Shown here: positions 34,210-43,070 of the stretch, one piece after another
How positions within the stretch are numbered: the first letter of the stretch is position 1
Layout of the letters: every line of letters starts with the position of its first letter
Source of the DNA: Stenotrophomonas maltophilia
GTDB taxonomy: Bacteria > Pseudomonadota > Gammaproteobacteria > Xanthomonadales > Xanthomonadaceae
Assembly (NCBI RefSeq): GCF_002205165.1
Contig: NZ_NIVS01000055.1
Location: 1 to 64,000, forward strand
Length of the DNA stretch: 64,000 bases
Direction of reading: 5' to 3'
Notes under the pieces: generated by a model
Databases searched by the model: none
What the model was told of the DNA's origin: nothing
The model's input: only the letters and a program-made list of their open reading frames with translations
Program-made: the position numbers and the translations under genes

Positions 34210-35613
34210 TCAGGCCGTCGGGACTTTAGTGAGTGCGACCTCGATGCGTTTCAAGGCCTCTTCACGCCCGGCCAGGAAGACCGTCTGCGAAATGTCCGGG
34301 CTCACCTGGGTGCCGGTGATGGCCACGCGCAGCGGCTGCGCCACCTTGCCCATGCCGATCTCCAGCGCCGCGGCGACGTCATGCAGTGCCGCCGAAACGC
34401 TCTCCACCGTCCACTCGCCGGCTGCGCCCAACAGCTCGCGGGCCTTGCCCAGCGCCAGTTCCGCGCCCGGCTTGAAGTGCTTGGCCACCGCCGCTTCGTC
34501 GTACTCGGTCAGCGGCTGGTACCAGACCACCGCCTTCTCGGCCATTTCCTTCAGCGTCTGCACGCGGTCGCGCAGCGCCACGACCACGTCCGCCGGGGCC
34601 GGACCGGCGTTCAGATCCAGGCCGAGCTTGTTCAGCTGGTAGACCAGGTGCGGGGCGATGTCGGCCGGCGCTTCAGTCTTCAGGAAGTGCTGGTTGACCC
34701 AGCCCAGCTTGGCCATGTCCAGGCGCGCGGCCTTGGAGTTGCAGTTGGTCACGTCGAACAGGTCGATCAGCTCTTGGCGGCTGAACAGCTCCTGGTCGCC
34801 ATGCGACCAGCCCAGGCGGGCCAGATAGCTGAGCAGTGCATCGGGCAGGTAGCCGGCATCCTTGTACTGCATCACGTCGGCCGCGCCGGTGCGCTTGGAT
34901 AGCTTGGCGCCCTGCTCGTCCAGGATCATCGGCATGTGGCCGAACTTCGGCACGGGGGCGCCGATGCCCTCGTACAGATTGATCTGGCGCGGGGTGTTGT
35001 TGATATGGTCGTCGCCGCGGATGACCTCACTGATGCGCATGTCCCAATCGTCCACTACCACGGCGAAGTTGTAGGTGGGGAACCCGTCCGGACGGAAGAT
35101 GACCATGTCGTCCAGTTCGCTGTTGGCGATCTCGATGCGGCCCTTGATCAGGTCGTCGAACACGACCGTGCCCTCCAGCGGATTCTTGAAGCGGATCACG
35201 CGGTTCGGGTCATCCTTGTACGGCAGGCCCAGATCGCGCGCGGCGCCGTTGTAACGCGGCTTTTCCTGCTTGGCCATGGCGGCCTCGCGCATCGCGTCCA
35301 GTTCTTCCTTGGTCTCGTAGGCGTAGTACGCCTTGCCCTGCGCGACCAGCTGCTCGGCCACTTCCTGGTAACGGGCCACGCGCTGGGTCTGGTAGATCGG
35401 GCCTTCGTCATAGCCCAGGCCCAGCCACTCCATCGCCTCCAGGATCGCGTCGATCGCGCCCTGGGTGCTGCGCTCGCGGTCGGTATCTTCGATGCGCAGC
35501 ACGAACTCGCCACCACGGTGACGGGCCTCCAGCCAGCAGTACAGCGCTGTGCGGGCGCCACCAATGTGCAGGTAGCCGGTGGGACTGGGGGCAAAACGGG
35601 TGCGGCAGGTCAT
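34210..35613 (-). CDS. gltX: Glutamate-tRNA ligase
   Basis: 467-residue class I aminoacyl-tRNA synthetase that charges tRNA-Glu. The HIGH-type motif reads HIGG ([21 protein letters not shown]) and the KMSKS-type motif reads KLSKR. Length and all core blocks are normal. TAAAAT about 35 bp upstream on the minus strand could be its -10. zur lies 16 bp downstream, probably in the same operon. Confidence 0.97.
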   Translation of the reverse strand: MTCRTRFAPSPTGYLHIGGARTALYCWLEARHRGGEFVLRIEDTDRERSTQGAIDAILEAMEWLGLGYDEGPIYQTQRVARYQEVAEQLVAQGKAYYAYETKEELDAMREAAMAKQEKPRYNGAARDLGLPYKDDPNRVIRFKNPLEGTVVFDDLIKGRIEIANSELDDMVIFRPDGFPTYNFAVVVDDWDMRISEVIRGDDHINNTPRQINLYEGIGAPVPKFGHMPMILDEQGAKLSKRTGAADVMQYKDAGYLPDALLSYLARLGWSHGDQELFSRQELIDLFDVTNCNSKAARLDMAKLGWVNQHFLKTEAPADIAPHLVYQLNKLGLDLNAGPAPADVVVALRDRVQTLKEMAEKAVVWYQPLTEYDEAAVAKHFKPGAELALGKARELLGAAGEWTVESVSAALHDVAAALEIGMGKVAQPLRVAITGTQVSPDISQTVFLAGREEALKRIEVALTKVPTA

Positions 35614-35669
35614 GGAGGGCTCAGGGCGGGAAACGGAATCCCGGCAATTTTACCCCGCCCCGGCCGCAA

Positions 35670-35690
35670 ACCGGGCACTCCTTGCCCGGT
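35670..35690 (-). terminator. Hairpin downstream of M28 peptidase gene
   Basis: ACCGGGCA (35670-35677) and TGCCCGGT (35683-35690) form an 8-bp stem, followed on the minus strand by TTTG. Moderate terminator candidate. Confidence 0.45.
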
Positions 35691-35732
35691 AGGGCGCGGG
35701 CTGCCCGTTCCAGGCGGCCCACGCGGTGGCAC

Positions 35733-37334
35733 TCAGGGGGTCAGCAACGGCTTGCGCGGCAGCTTTTCATCGCGCATCGCCGCGTTGTAGACGAACGAGG
35801 CCACGATCGCGGCAGCCTGTTTCAGGTCTTCCGGCTCGGCGTGATCCCAGGTGTCCAGGTTGCTGTGGTGGACGTTGGTGAAGTAATCAAGCCGGTCCTG
35901 GATGAACTGGAACCCGGGCAGGCCGACGCGGTCGAACGCGATATGGTCGGTGCTGCCGGTATTGCGGGTAGCCACGGTGGTCGCGCCCACGTCATGGAAC
36001 GGCGCCAGCCAGGCTTCGAAGATCGGCACCGCGGCCAGATTTTCCTGCGCATAGATGCCGCGGAACCGGCCCGAGCCGTTGTCCATGTTGAAGTACGCCG
36101 AGAACTTGTCGTAATCGCGCTGGCGCTGCAGGGCGCCGGTCGGCTCACGCATCGAGGCCGGCAGCTTGAGCTGCGCCGGATCGGTCGGCTCGGGGTAACG
36201 CGCGAAGTGCTTGGACACGTAGTCCTGGGAGCCGATCAGGCCCTGCTCCTCGCCACTCCACAGCGCCACGCGGATGGTGCGCTTGGGCTTGGCACCCACC
36301 GCCTTGAGGATGCGCATGGCTTCCATCATCACCGCCACGCCGGCCGCGTTGTCGGCCGCACCGGTGCCGGTGTGCCAGGAATCCATGTGCGCGCCGAGCA
36401 TCACGATCTCATCGGCCTTGCCACTGCCGCGGATCTCGGCCAGCGTGTTGTAGCCAGGCTGGTCCTGCGTATCGGTGAAGCGGGCGTCGACATTCACGCG
36501 CAGCTTGACTGCCTGCTTCTGGTCGACCGCGCGCACCAGCTGGTTGTAGTGCTCGGCCATCATCGCCAGCTCGGGCACACCGACCGGTTCACCGGCCTTG
36601 CGCGAGCCACCGCCACCGACACGGATGATGCCGTTGTCCCAGCCGCTGATGCTGATCGTGGCCAGCACGCCCTGCTCGGCAAAGAAGGCGTTGGTGGCGC
36701 GGGTCAGCTCCTGCTTTTCCAGGTATTCCTTGGCCTTCTTGGCACGGTCGGCCTTGGCATCGGCGACGTCCTTGGGCACCGCGAACACCTGCAGCTCGGC
36801 CAGGCCGGCGTCGTCGTGGCGGTGCGAATCGGACTTGGTGGCCCGCTCGTAATCGCGTGCATCGTTGAGCAGCAGGATCTTGCCGGCAAGCTTGCCCTTG
36901 TACTGGTCCAGGTCGGCCAGCTTCTTGATCTCGACCTTGATCACCTCGCCTTCCACGGGGCCGTTGGTGCCCGGGGTCCAGGCTTTGGGCAGCGCATACA
37001 GCGGCGCCACGCGCGGGCTCAGCAGCTCCACGCTGGCGTTGCTGAACTCCCAGCCGCGGCCGAAGGCATCGAAGGCCTCGTCATGCACGTTGACCAGGCC
37101 CCACTCGTTGAACTTGCTGCGGGTCCAGCTATTGGCTTCGCCCATCGCAGGCGAATTGGTCAGGCGCGGACCGATCTGCTCGGTCAGATGGCTGAAGGTC
37201 GCCATCACCTGCGAACGGTGGAAGGCTTCCTGGCGGATGCGGCTGACCATGTCCAGGTCCACCGTTTCCTTCGTCTGTGCATCGGCGACGCCGCTCAGTG
37301 CCAATGCCACGCTCAACATGCCCCACTTGAACAC
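35733..37334 (-). CDS. Secreted M28 family metallopeptidase
   Basis: 533-residue zinc aminopeptidase/carboxypeptidase-like enzyme with a signal peptide ending near VADA. The GTG start at 37334 has a GGCGGGGG stretch upstream. A PA-type insert (about 130-260) precedes the M28 core: HMDSWHTGTGAADNAAG (His and Asp ligands near 312-320), GEEQG near 358, MDNGSGR and STDHIAFD near the end supply the remaining ligands. It likely degrades peptides in the periplasm or outside. It is separated by 85 bp from the upstream unknown gene. Confidence 0.88.
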   Translation of the reverse strand: MFKWGMLSVALALSGVADAQTKETVDLDMVSRIRQEAFHRSQVMATFSHLTEQIGPRLTNSPAMGEANSWTRSKFNEWGLVNVHDEAFDAFGRGWEFSNASVELLSPRVAPLYALPKAWTPGTNGPVEGEVIKVEIKKLADLDQYKGKLAGKILLLNDARDYERATKSDSHRHDDAGLAELQVFAVPKDVADAKADRAKKAKEYLEKQELTRATNAFFAEQGVLATISISGWDNGIIRVGGGGSRKAGEPVGVPELAMMAEHYNQLVRAVDQKQAVKLRVNVDARFTDTQDQPGYNTLAEIRGSGKADEIVMLGAHMDSWHTGTGAADNAAGVAVMMEAMRILKAVGAKPKRTIRVALWSGEEQGLIGSQDYVSKHFARYPEPTDPAQLKLPASMREPTGALQRQRDYDKFSAYFNMDNGSGRFRGIYAQENLAAVPIFEAWLAPFHDVGATTVATRNTGSTDHIAFDRVGLPGFQFIQDRLDYFTNVHHSNLDTWDHAEPEDLKQAAAIVASFVYNAAMRDEKLPRKPLLTP

Positions 37335-37419
37335 GATTACCCCCGCCTCTCGGCCAGACCACGAACAATCCCCGAGTCTATCGAGCACGGGCCCGGTGCC
37401 CCCGGGCCAAGAGTCATGG

Positions 37420-37851
37420 TCAGTCCATCCAGCCGTACCAGAGCTGGCCGCGGGTGGGCAGCACCAGCAACCAGCGGCTGCGGTCCACCGAGGCGCTGGC
37501 GTAGACCGGCGCATGCACCGGCCAGTCACCCGGCAGCCCGCGGATGCCGATCTCGCGCAGGGCCTGCGCGCCTGCGCGCCACGGTCGGTAGGCCCCACAC
37601 CACTCGGGCAGCGGCAGGCGCCCGCGCGCCTGCCGTGCCTGTTCCAGAAAGCGCAGCCCGTGCAGGGCGATCGCCTCGCGGGTGGCCGGGGCCAGCCCGA
37701 AGCGCACCAGCCCCGGCGCGCGCTCCGCGCCGGGCAGCGCCAGCAGCGGTGACGGCCACCCCGAGGCTTCGCCGCCCAGCAGCGAAGCCACCTCCAGCCG
37801 GGCAGGCAGCGCCCGGCGCACACGTTCCTGCAGACAGCGGCGCAAGCTCAT
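37420..37851 (-). CDS. Uncharacterised protein coupled to creD
   Basis: 143-residue soluble protein, not recognised. It is rich in Arg, Leu, Trp and Pro, without signal peptide or membrane helix (LRRCLQERVRRALPARLEVASLLGG... ending PTRGQLWYGWMD). Its ATG comes 9 nt after the creD stop, with GAGGAA in between, so it should be translated from the cre transcript. Codon use is like the neighbours. It may be a Cre-regulated accessory gene restricted to this group. Confidence 0.6.
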   Translation of the reverse strand: MSLRRCLQERVRRALPARLEVASLLGGEASGWPSPLLALPGAERAPGLVRFGLAPATREAIALHGLRFLEQARQARGRLPLPEWCGAYRPWRAGAQALREIGIRGLPGDWPVHAPVYASASVDRSRWLLVLPTRGQLWYGWMD

Positions 37852-37860
37852 CAGCGTTCC

Positions 37861-39180
37861 TCAGCTCAGGCGTGCGCCCAGTTCGTACCAGTCGACCCGG
37901 CGGGTCACCCACATCACCGCGGCCAGCACGGCGAACAGCAGCAGCGAGCCCATCAGCAGCGCGTTGTTCTCCGAGATCAGCAGCCCATACAGCGCGCCGT
38001 ACAGGGCGCTGAGCATCACCGCAAAGCCCAGGCCGCGTTTCCAGCTCTTCAGTACACCGGCCAGGTACACGGTCTGGATGCCGATGCACGCCAGTGCCGA
38101 GAGCGCGTAGGCCTGCCAGAACGCAATGTGCTCGGAGAGGCTGAGCAGCAGCAGGAAGAAGATCGCCAGCGCCAGGCCGACCATCAGGTACTGCAGCGGG
38201 TGGATGCGCAGCTGCTTGATCAATTCGAACAGGATGAAGCCGACGAAGGTCAGCAGGATGAAGAGAATGCCGTACTTGCTGGCACGATCGGCCTGGGTAT
38301 ACACATCGACCGGATTGACCAGCTCCACGCTCACGGCTTCAGCATCGATGTCCGGGCGGTTGCGCAGCTGGTGCTGGGCACGCGAGGCCAGCGAGGACAC
38401 CGCCCACTGTGCATCGAAGCCCTGTGCGTCGACCTTGCGCTCGTTGGGCAGGAAACTGCCACCGAACAGCGGATGTGGCCACGGCGAGCGCAACGCGATG
38501 CGGCTGTCATCGCCCACCGGCACCACCGACAGCGACCGGGTGCCATCGAGCACCAGCTCCAGCTCGACCCTGCTGCCCTTGAGCACGCCGCCACGCTCAT
38601 CCTCCAGGCCGGGCAGGCCGACGTGCAGGCCGGTGCCGATGCCGTTGACGCCACCTGCATCAGGCAACAGGCTCATGGCGTTTCCATCCACGCGCAGGTT
38701 GGGCGAACCGACCAGGCCGCGCACGTCGGCGATGCCCACGGTCAGGAACGGCGCGCCATACACACGGCCGGCCTTGATCGGGTAATCGTCATCGGCGAAC
38801 GTGGCGCTGACCGTGGCCTTCCAGCTGTAGACCGGCACGCGGAACAGGCCGACGCGGCGCTCGTCCGGCTGCATCACGCCGTCCACCTTCAGCGTGGCCG
38901 GCATCTGCAGCCACTGGCCCTGCTCGACCTGCTTTTCCTTTTTCTTGGTGCCGGCGGCATCCACCACCTCAACCTCGCGGGTCTCGGTCCATGGCACTAC
39001 CCGGATCGGGCCGGTCAGGATCTGCGCGCCGGCACGGCTCTGCGCCACGCGCTGGTAAGCCTCGTCGCGGTAGGCCTCGCGCTCGCGGATCACGCCCTTG
39101 ATCAGGCTCAGCGGAATCAGCAACAACAGGATCAGCCCGCCCACGATGGCGAACCGCAACAGCATCTTCAGGGATTTCAT
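37861..39180 (-). CDS. creD: Inner-membrane protein CreD
   Basis: 439-residue inner-membrane protein, close to the E. coli CreD length. One N-terminal helix (MLLRFAIVGGLILLLLIPL) is followed by a periplasmic beta-rich domain (about 40-290) and five or six C-terminal helices. The family signatures REREAYRDEAYQRVA, HPLFGGSFLPNER and YTQADRASKYGILFI are present. Role is envelope stability under control of the CreBC two-component system. GAGGA precedes the ATG, and a Cre tag lies 64 bp upstream. Confidence 0.92.
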   Translation of the reverse strand: MKSLKMLLRFAIVGGLILLLLIPLSLIKGVIREREAYRDEAYQRVAQSRAGAQILTGPIRVVPWTETREVEVVDAAGTKKKEKQVEQGQWLQMPATLKVDGVMQPDERRVGLFRVPVYSWKATVSATFADDDYPIKAGRVYGAPFLTVGIADVRGLVGSPNLRVDGNAMSLLPDAGGVNGIGTGLHVGLPGLEDERGGVLKGSRVELELVLDGTRSLSVVPVGDDSRIALRSPWPHPLFGGSFLPNERKVDAQGFDAQWAVSSLASRAQHQLRNRPDIDAEAVSVELVNPVDVYTQADRASKYGILFILLTFVGFILFELIKQLRIHPLQYLMVGLALAIFFLLLLSLSEHIAFWQAYALSALACIGIQTVYLAGVLKSWKRGLGFAVMLSALYGALYGLLISENNALLMGSLLLFAVLAAVMWVTRRVDWYELGARLS

Positions 39181-39243
39181 GACCCGTCCTCGGTTGGGAG
39201 GGGGCAGCTTCCCGCGCGCCGGTGTGCGGGGTTTGTGCCGGGT

Positions 39244-39259
39244 TTGAAGTCTGTGTGAA
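39244..39259 (-). promoter_or_regulatory. Cre tag upstream of creD
   Basis: On the minus strand TTCAC-ACAGAC-TTCAA matches the CreB/BlrA binding tag TTCAC-N6-TTCAC at 9 of 10 fixed bases. It lies 64 bp upstream of creD, inside the creC-creD gap, so creD can be induced separately from creBC. Confidence 0.7.
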
Positions 39260-39271
39260 GTGCGGAAGCGA

Positions 39272-40729
39272 TCAGCGCCGCGGTGGTAAGGAGGGCAGCC
39301 GCGACGGCAGCCACAACACCGCCTGCGCGCCACCGTCATCGCGGTTGACCAGGAGCACACGGCCGCCATGCAGGCGGGCCACTTCCTGCACGAACGACAG
39401 GCCCAGGCCGGAGCTGCGCTGGCCGGTGCCCGGTCGCGCAAGGGAATAGAAGCGCTCGAACACGCGGTCAAGCGCGTAGTCCGGCACGCCACTGCCGCGA
39501 TCGGCCACGGTCAGTGCGATCCCCTCGCCCTCCGCAGCGGCACCGAGCGTGATGACGCTGCCGGCCGGTGAGAAGGCCACGGCATTCTCCAGCAGATTGT
39601 TGAGCGCCTGCCGCAGCAGATAGCCGTCGCCCTGCACGCTCTCGGCCTGCGCCTCCACATGGATTGCTACGCCCGCCGCCTGCGCACGTACTGCCACCGC
39701 ATCTGCGGCCGCCTGCAGCAAGGGCGCCAGGGCAAGCCGCTCGTGTTTCTGCAGCCAGCCGTACTGCTCCACCTCGGCCAGCGCCAGCAGCTTGTCGATG
39801 GTCTCGGTGAGGCGCTGCGCCTGGCCTTCGATGCTGCGCGCGAAATGCGCGCGGTCGGCCTCCGGCAGCGGCTCCTGCAGCAGTTCAGCCGCGCCGCGGA
39901 TCGCTGCCAGCGGACTCTTCATTTCATGCGTCAATGACTGCACGTACTGCTCGACGTAGGCCTTGCCTTCCAGCTTGCGGCGCATGGTTTCCAGCGCCTG
40001 GCCCAGATCGCCGATCTCATCGCGGCGCGGCTTCGGCGGCGGCACCGGTTCACCGGCGCTGACCGCCTTGGCATAGCGGTTGAGCCGGTTCACCCCGTGC
40101 ATCAGCCACGCGGTCATCAGCAGGCCGATCAGCGCTGACAACCCGATCAACCACGCGCCACGCTTGATGATGGCGCGCTGGCTGGCCGCGATGAAAGGAT
40201 CGATGCTGCGGTTGGGCTGGGCCAGGCTGAGCACGCCGATCAGGGTGCGCCCATCGGCGGGATCGAAGATCGGGGCGGCCACGTGCATCACCGAGTGGGT
40301 GTCATCACCGGGCGTTTCCGGGCTGGAGCGCGCCCCGTACTCACCGCGCAGGGTGCGGTAGACGTCGTTCCAGCGCGAGTTGTCGCGGCCGACATCGCGG
40401 CCGGTCGAGTCGTACACCACGATGCCCTTGGCATCGGTGATGGTGACCTGGTAATCCAGCGTGCGCTTGGGAAAGCGCCACACCATCGCCTTGGGGTCGC
40501 GCCGCTGCGCACGCGCCAGGTCAGAGACAAAGCGGCCGTCGCGGATATGCCCGGCCTTGAGATCGGCCGCCGCCATTTCCGCCAGCACGTTGGCCGCGTC
40601 GACCAGGGTCGACTCCATCGCCTGGCGCACGCCCGGCTTCACTTCATTGACGAAGATGCGCATCACGAAGAACGCGGCGATGCCCACGATCAGGAAGAAG
40701 CCCAGGAACAGTTTCAGGCCCAGCCGCAT
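39272..40729 (-). CDS. creC: Sensor histidine kinase CreC
   Basis: 485-residue membrane kinase. Two membrane helices (about 7-26 and 190-210) flank a periplasmic sensor domain, then a HAMP-like linker, HisKA (SLTHEMKSPLAAIRGAAELL, phospho-acceptor His) and HATPase (LNNLLENAVAF, DRGSGVP, SGLGLSFVQEV). It phosphorylates CreB. Its start is only 2 nt after the creB stop, with GGAGG inside the end of creB, so the two are tightly coupled. Confidence 0.92.
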   Translation of the reverse strand: MRLGLKLFLGFFLIVGIAAFFVMRIFVNEVKPGVRQAMESTLVDAANVLAEMAAADLKAGHIRDGRFVSDLARAQRRDPKAMVWRFPKRTLDYQVTITDAKGIVVYDSTGRDVGRDNSRWNDVYRTLRGEYGARSSPETPGDDTHSVMHVAAPIFDPADGRTLIGVLSLAQPNRSIDPFIAASQRAIIKRGAWLIGLSALIGLLMTAWLMHGVNRLNRYAKAVSAGEPVPPPKPRRDEIGDLGQALETMRRKLEGKAYVEQYVQSLTHEMKSPLAAIRGAAELLQEPLPEADRAHFARSIEGQAQRLTETIDKLLALAEVEQYGWLQKHERLALAPLLQAAADAVAVRAQAAGVAIHVEAQAESVQGDGYLLRQALNNLLENAVAFSPAGSVITLGAAAEGEGIALTVADRGSGVPDYALDRVFERFYSLARPGTGQRSSGLGLSFVQEVARLHGGRVLLVNRDDGGAQAVLWLPSRLPSLPPRR

Positions 40730-40731
40730 GC

Positions 40732-41421
40732 CTATACCTCCAGTGCGTAGCCCAGCCCACGGTGGGTGCGGATCGGGTCGCTTTCGGCGCCAGCGGCGCG
40801 CAGTTTGGCGCGCAGGGTTTTGACGTGGGTATCGACCGTGCGGTCAGCGCTGTCGGCATCGCTGTCCCACCCACGGTCCATCAGCTGGGCGCGGCTGAGG
40901 ATCGCGCCGGGGCGCTGCAGCAGGGCCGCCATCAGTGCGTATTCGTAGCGGGTCAGATCCAGTAGCTGGTCACCGAAGCGGATCCGGCTGCCCTCACGGT
41001 CGATCGCGAAGCGGCCGTGCTGCTGCCAGCCCGACGCCCCGGCGGGCGCGGCGGACCGGCGAAGGCGCGCCCGGACCCGTGCCACCAGTTCACGCGGCGA
41101 GAAGGGCTTGGCCATGTAGTCGTCCGCCCCCAGCTCCAGCCCCAGCACGCGGTCGAACTCGTCATTGCGGGCGGTCAGGAAGATCACCGGCACCTCGCTG
41201 AAGGTGCGCAGCGTGCGGCAGACCTCGAAGCCGCTCATGTCCGGCAGGCCGACATCCAGCACCACCACGTCGAAGGCCTGCTGGCGCAGCCGGGTCAACG
41301 CCTGCCCGCCAAGCAGGCAATGCTCGGCGCCATAGCCTTCGCTGCGCAGCGCATAGAGAACGGTGTCGGCAATGGCGGTTTCGTCCTCGACCACCAGGAC
41401 GTTGTGCAGGGGGTGGCTCAT
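40732..41421 (-). CDS. creB: OmpR-type response regulator CreB
   Basis: 229 residues: a receiver domain with acidic pocket (VVEDE), phospho-acceptor Asp in VVLDVGLPDM, Thr in FLTARN and Lys in AKPFSPREL, then a winged-helix DNA-binding domain (THVKTLRAKLRAAG...RTHRGLGYALEV). In Enterobacteriaceae and Aeromonas/Stenotrophomonas the CreBC or BlrAB pair binds TTCAC repeats and links beta-lactam or envelope stress to gene induction; one such tag precedes creD. Divergent from rlmJ. Confidence 0.92.
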   Translation of the reverse strand: MSHPLHNVLVVEDETAIADTVLYALRSEGYGAEHCLLGGQALTRLRQQAFDVVVLDVGLPDMSGFEVCRTLRTFSEVPVIFLTARNDEFDRVLGLELGADDYMAKPFSPRELVARVRARLRRSAAPAGASGWQQHGRFAIDREGSRIRFGDQLLDLTRYEYALMAALLQRPGAILSRAQLMDRGWDSDADSADRTVDTHVKTLRAKLRAAGAESDPIRTHRGLGYALEV

Positions 41422-41454
41422 GCGCGCAGCATAGCCGCTGGGCCCGCCGCCCCG

Positions 41455-41460
41455 TACACT
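41455..41460 (+). promoter_or_regulatory. -10-like hexamer upstream of rlmJ
   Basis: TACACT ends 6 nt before the rlmJ ATG; no Shine-Dalgarno is present. Leaderless start predicted. Confidence 0.45.
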
Positions 41461-41466
41461 GCGCCG

Positions 41467-42324
41467 ATGAATTACCGCCACGCCTTCCATGCCGGCAACC
41501 ATGCCGATGTGCTCAAGCACATCGTGCAGCTTGCCCTGCTCGACACCTTCAAGCGCAAGGACAGCCCGTTCTTCGTGCTGGACACCCACGGCGGCGCTGG
41601 CCGCTACCTGCTGGCCAGCGAGGAAAGCCGCAAGACGCTGGAGGCCGAAGACGGCGTGATGCGCCTGATGGCCCAGCCGCAGCTGCCGGCCGTGGTCGAG
41701 CGCTATCTCAAGGCGGTCCAGGCCGACAACCCGGTCGGGGCGATGATCAGTTACCCCGGTTCGCCGCTGTTGACCGCCCAGACCCTGCGCGAGCAGGACC
41801 GCATGGCCGTCTGCGAAGTGCAGGATGCCGAGGCCGCCGCGCTGAAGGCGCTGTTCGCCCATGACAGCCGGGTGGCCGTGTATCACGCTGACGGCTACGC
41901 CCAGAACAAGAAGCTGCTGCCGCCCAAGGCCAACGGCGTGAAGATCGGCCGCGGGCTGGTCCTGATCGACCCGCCCTACGAGGGTCAGGACGCCGAATAC
42001 CAGGCCATCCTGGCCTCGGTGACCGAGATCCTGGGCCGCTGGCCGCAGGCCAGCTTTGCGATCTGGTTCCCGATCAAACAGCGCCGGACCATCCTGCATT
42101 TCCTGCGCAAGGCCTGCGCCCTGCCGGTGAAATCGGTGCTGACCGCCGAACTGCTGATCCGCCCGGACGACTCCCCGCTGCGGCTCAACGGCAGCGGCAT
42201 GCTGCTGCTCAACCCGCCGTGGCAGTTCGACCAGGTCCTGGCCCCGGCCATGCCGGCGCTCAAGCAGCATCTGGGCGAGGCAGGCGCCTCGACCCGCCTG
42301 CAGTGGCTCAAGCAGGCCGAATGA
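41467..42324 (+). CDS. rlmJ: 23S rRNA (adenine2030-N6)-methyltransferase
   Basis: 285-residue SAM-dependent enzyme. The start MNYRHAFHAGNHADVLKH is characteristic of RlmJ, followed by LDTHGGAGRY (SAM binding) and the catalytic DPPY. It methylates A2030 of 23S rRNA. Length matches E. coli RlmJ (about 280). A GC hairpin follows. Confidence 0.95.
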   Translation: MNYRHAFHAGNHADVLKHIVQLALLDTFKRKDSPFFVLDTHGGAGRYLLASEESRKTLEAEDGVMRLMAQPQLPAVVERYLKAVQADNPVGAMISYPGSPLLTAQTLREQDRMAVCEVQDAEAAALKALFAHDSRVAVYHADGYAQNKKLLPPKANGVKIGRGLVLIDPPYEGQDAEYQAILASVTEILGRWPQASFAIWFPIKQRRTILHFLRKACALPVKSVLTAELLIRPDDSPLRLNGSGMLLLNPPWQFDQVLAPAMPALKQHLGEAGASTRLQWLKQAE

Positions 42325-42335
42325 CCCCCTGAATC

Positions 42336-42356
42336 CCAGGCCGGCACCCGGCCTGG
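42336..42356 (+). terminator. GC-rich hairpin after rlmJ
   Basis: CCAGGCCGG (42336-42344) and CCGGCCTGG (42348-42356), 9-bp stem with a 3-nt loop. No T tract follows, so termination may depend on other factors. Confidence 0.45.
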
Positions 42357-42450
42357 CCGGCGCCTCCCATCCGGCACAGCGTGAGTGATCCGTTCACGGA
42401 ACGCTGCCCCCGGGATGCGAGAATCCGAAGACCACCAAGGAATCACCGGT

Positions 42451-42996
42451 ATGGCTACCCGTAACCGCATGCCGCCCTGGCACGAGATTTTCAAGGCACC
42501 CAGTGGCCACGAGCTGCTGATCCGCCCCATCCGGCCGGAAGACGGCCCGCCGCTGCATGCCGCGTTCAGTCTGTTCGGGCCCGAAGAGATCCGCGACCGC
42601 TTCCTGCAGTCGGTCACTGAACTGTCGCCGGAAACGACGCAGCGCCTGACCCATCCCAATCCCAAGAGCGAAATCACCCTGGTCGCGGCCGAGTCCCTTC
42701 CCGCCGGTGAAGCGGTGGTGGGTGCGGTGGCGCGCGCCTCGATCATCCCCGGCACCCGCGAAGCCGAGTACGCGATTCTGGTCAGCCGCTTCCTGGTCGG
42801 CCAGGGCCTGGGCCGGCAGCTGATGCGCAAACTGGTGAAGTGGGCGCGCGGCAAGTATCTGGATCGGCTGTACGGCGATGTCGCCGAAGAGAACGAACCG
42901 ATGAAGCAGCTGGCCGCTTCGCTGGGCTTCCAGCCGATCCCGCACCCCAACGGCACCCCGGGCCTGGTGCGCATGGTGCTCGAACTGGACAGCTGA
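42451..42996 (+). CDS. GNAT family N-acetyltransferase
   Basis: 181-residue acetyltransferase. Acetyl-CoA loop VGQGLGRQLMRKLVKWA and motif B-like LYGDVAEENEPMKQLAASLGF are clear. The N-terminal LLIRPIRPEDGPPLHAAFSLFGPEEIRDRF resembles the C-terminal GNAT module of protein acetyltransferases of the Pat/YfiQ type, so it may acetylate proteins; a free-standing domain here. AAGGA lies 9 nt upstream. Confidence 0.85.
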   Translation: MATRNRMPPWHEIFKAPSGHELLIRPIRPEDGPPLHAAFSLFGPEEIRDRFLQSVTELSPETTQRLTHPNPKSEITLVAAESLPAGEAVVGAVARASIIPGTREAEYAILVSRFLVGQGLGRQLMRKLVKWARGKYLDRLYGDVAEENEPMKQLAASLGFQPIPHPNGTPGLVRMVLELDS

Positions 42997-43036
42997 TGGG
43001 ACGCCGGGCACTGCCCGGCTGATCCGGATGACGCGG

Positions 43037-43061
43037 CCGCCACGTGGCGGTCTGCTAAAAT
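43037..43061 (+). promoter_or_regulatory. mfd promoter region with 14-bp palindrome
   Basis: Perfect palindrome CCGCCACGTGGCGG (43037-43050) followed by -10-like TAAAAT (43056-43061). The mfd ATG is 9 nt further and has no Shine-Dalgarno, so the 5' leader would be only a few bases. Confidence 0.5.
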
Positions 43062-43070
43062 CGACGGTTC

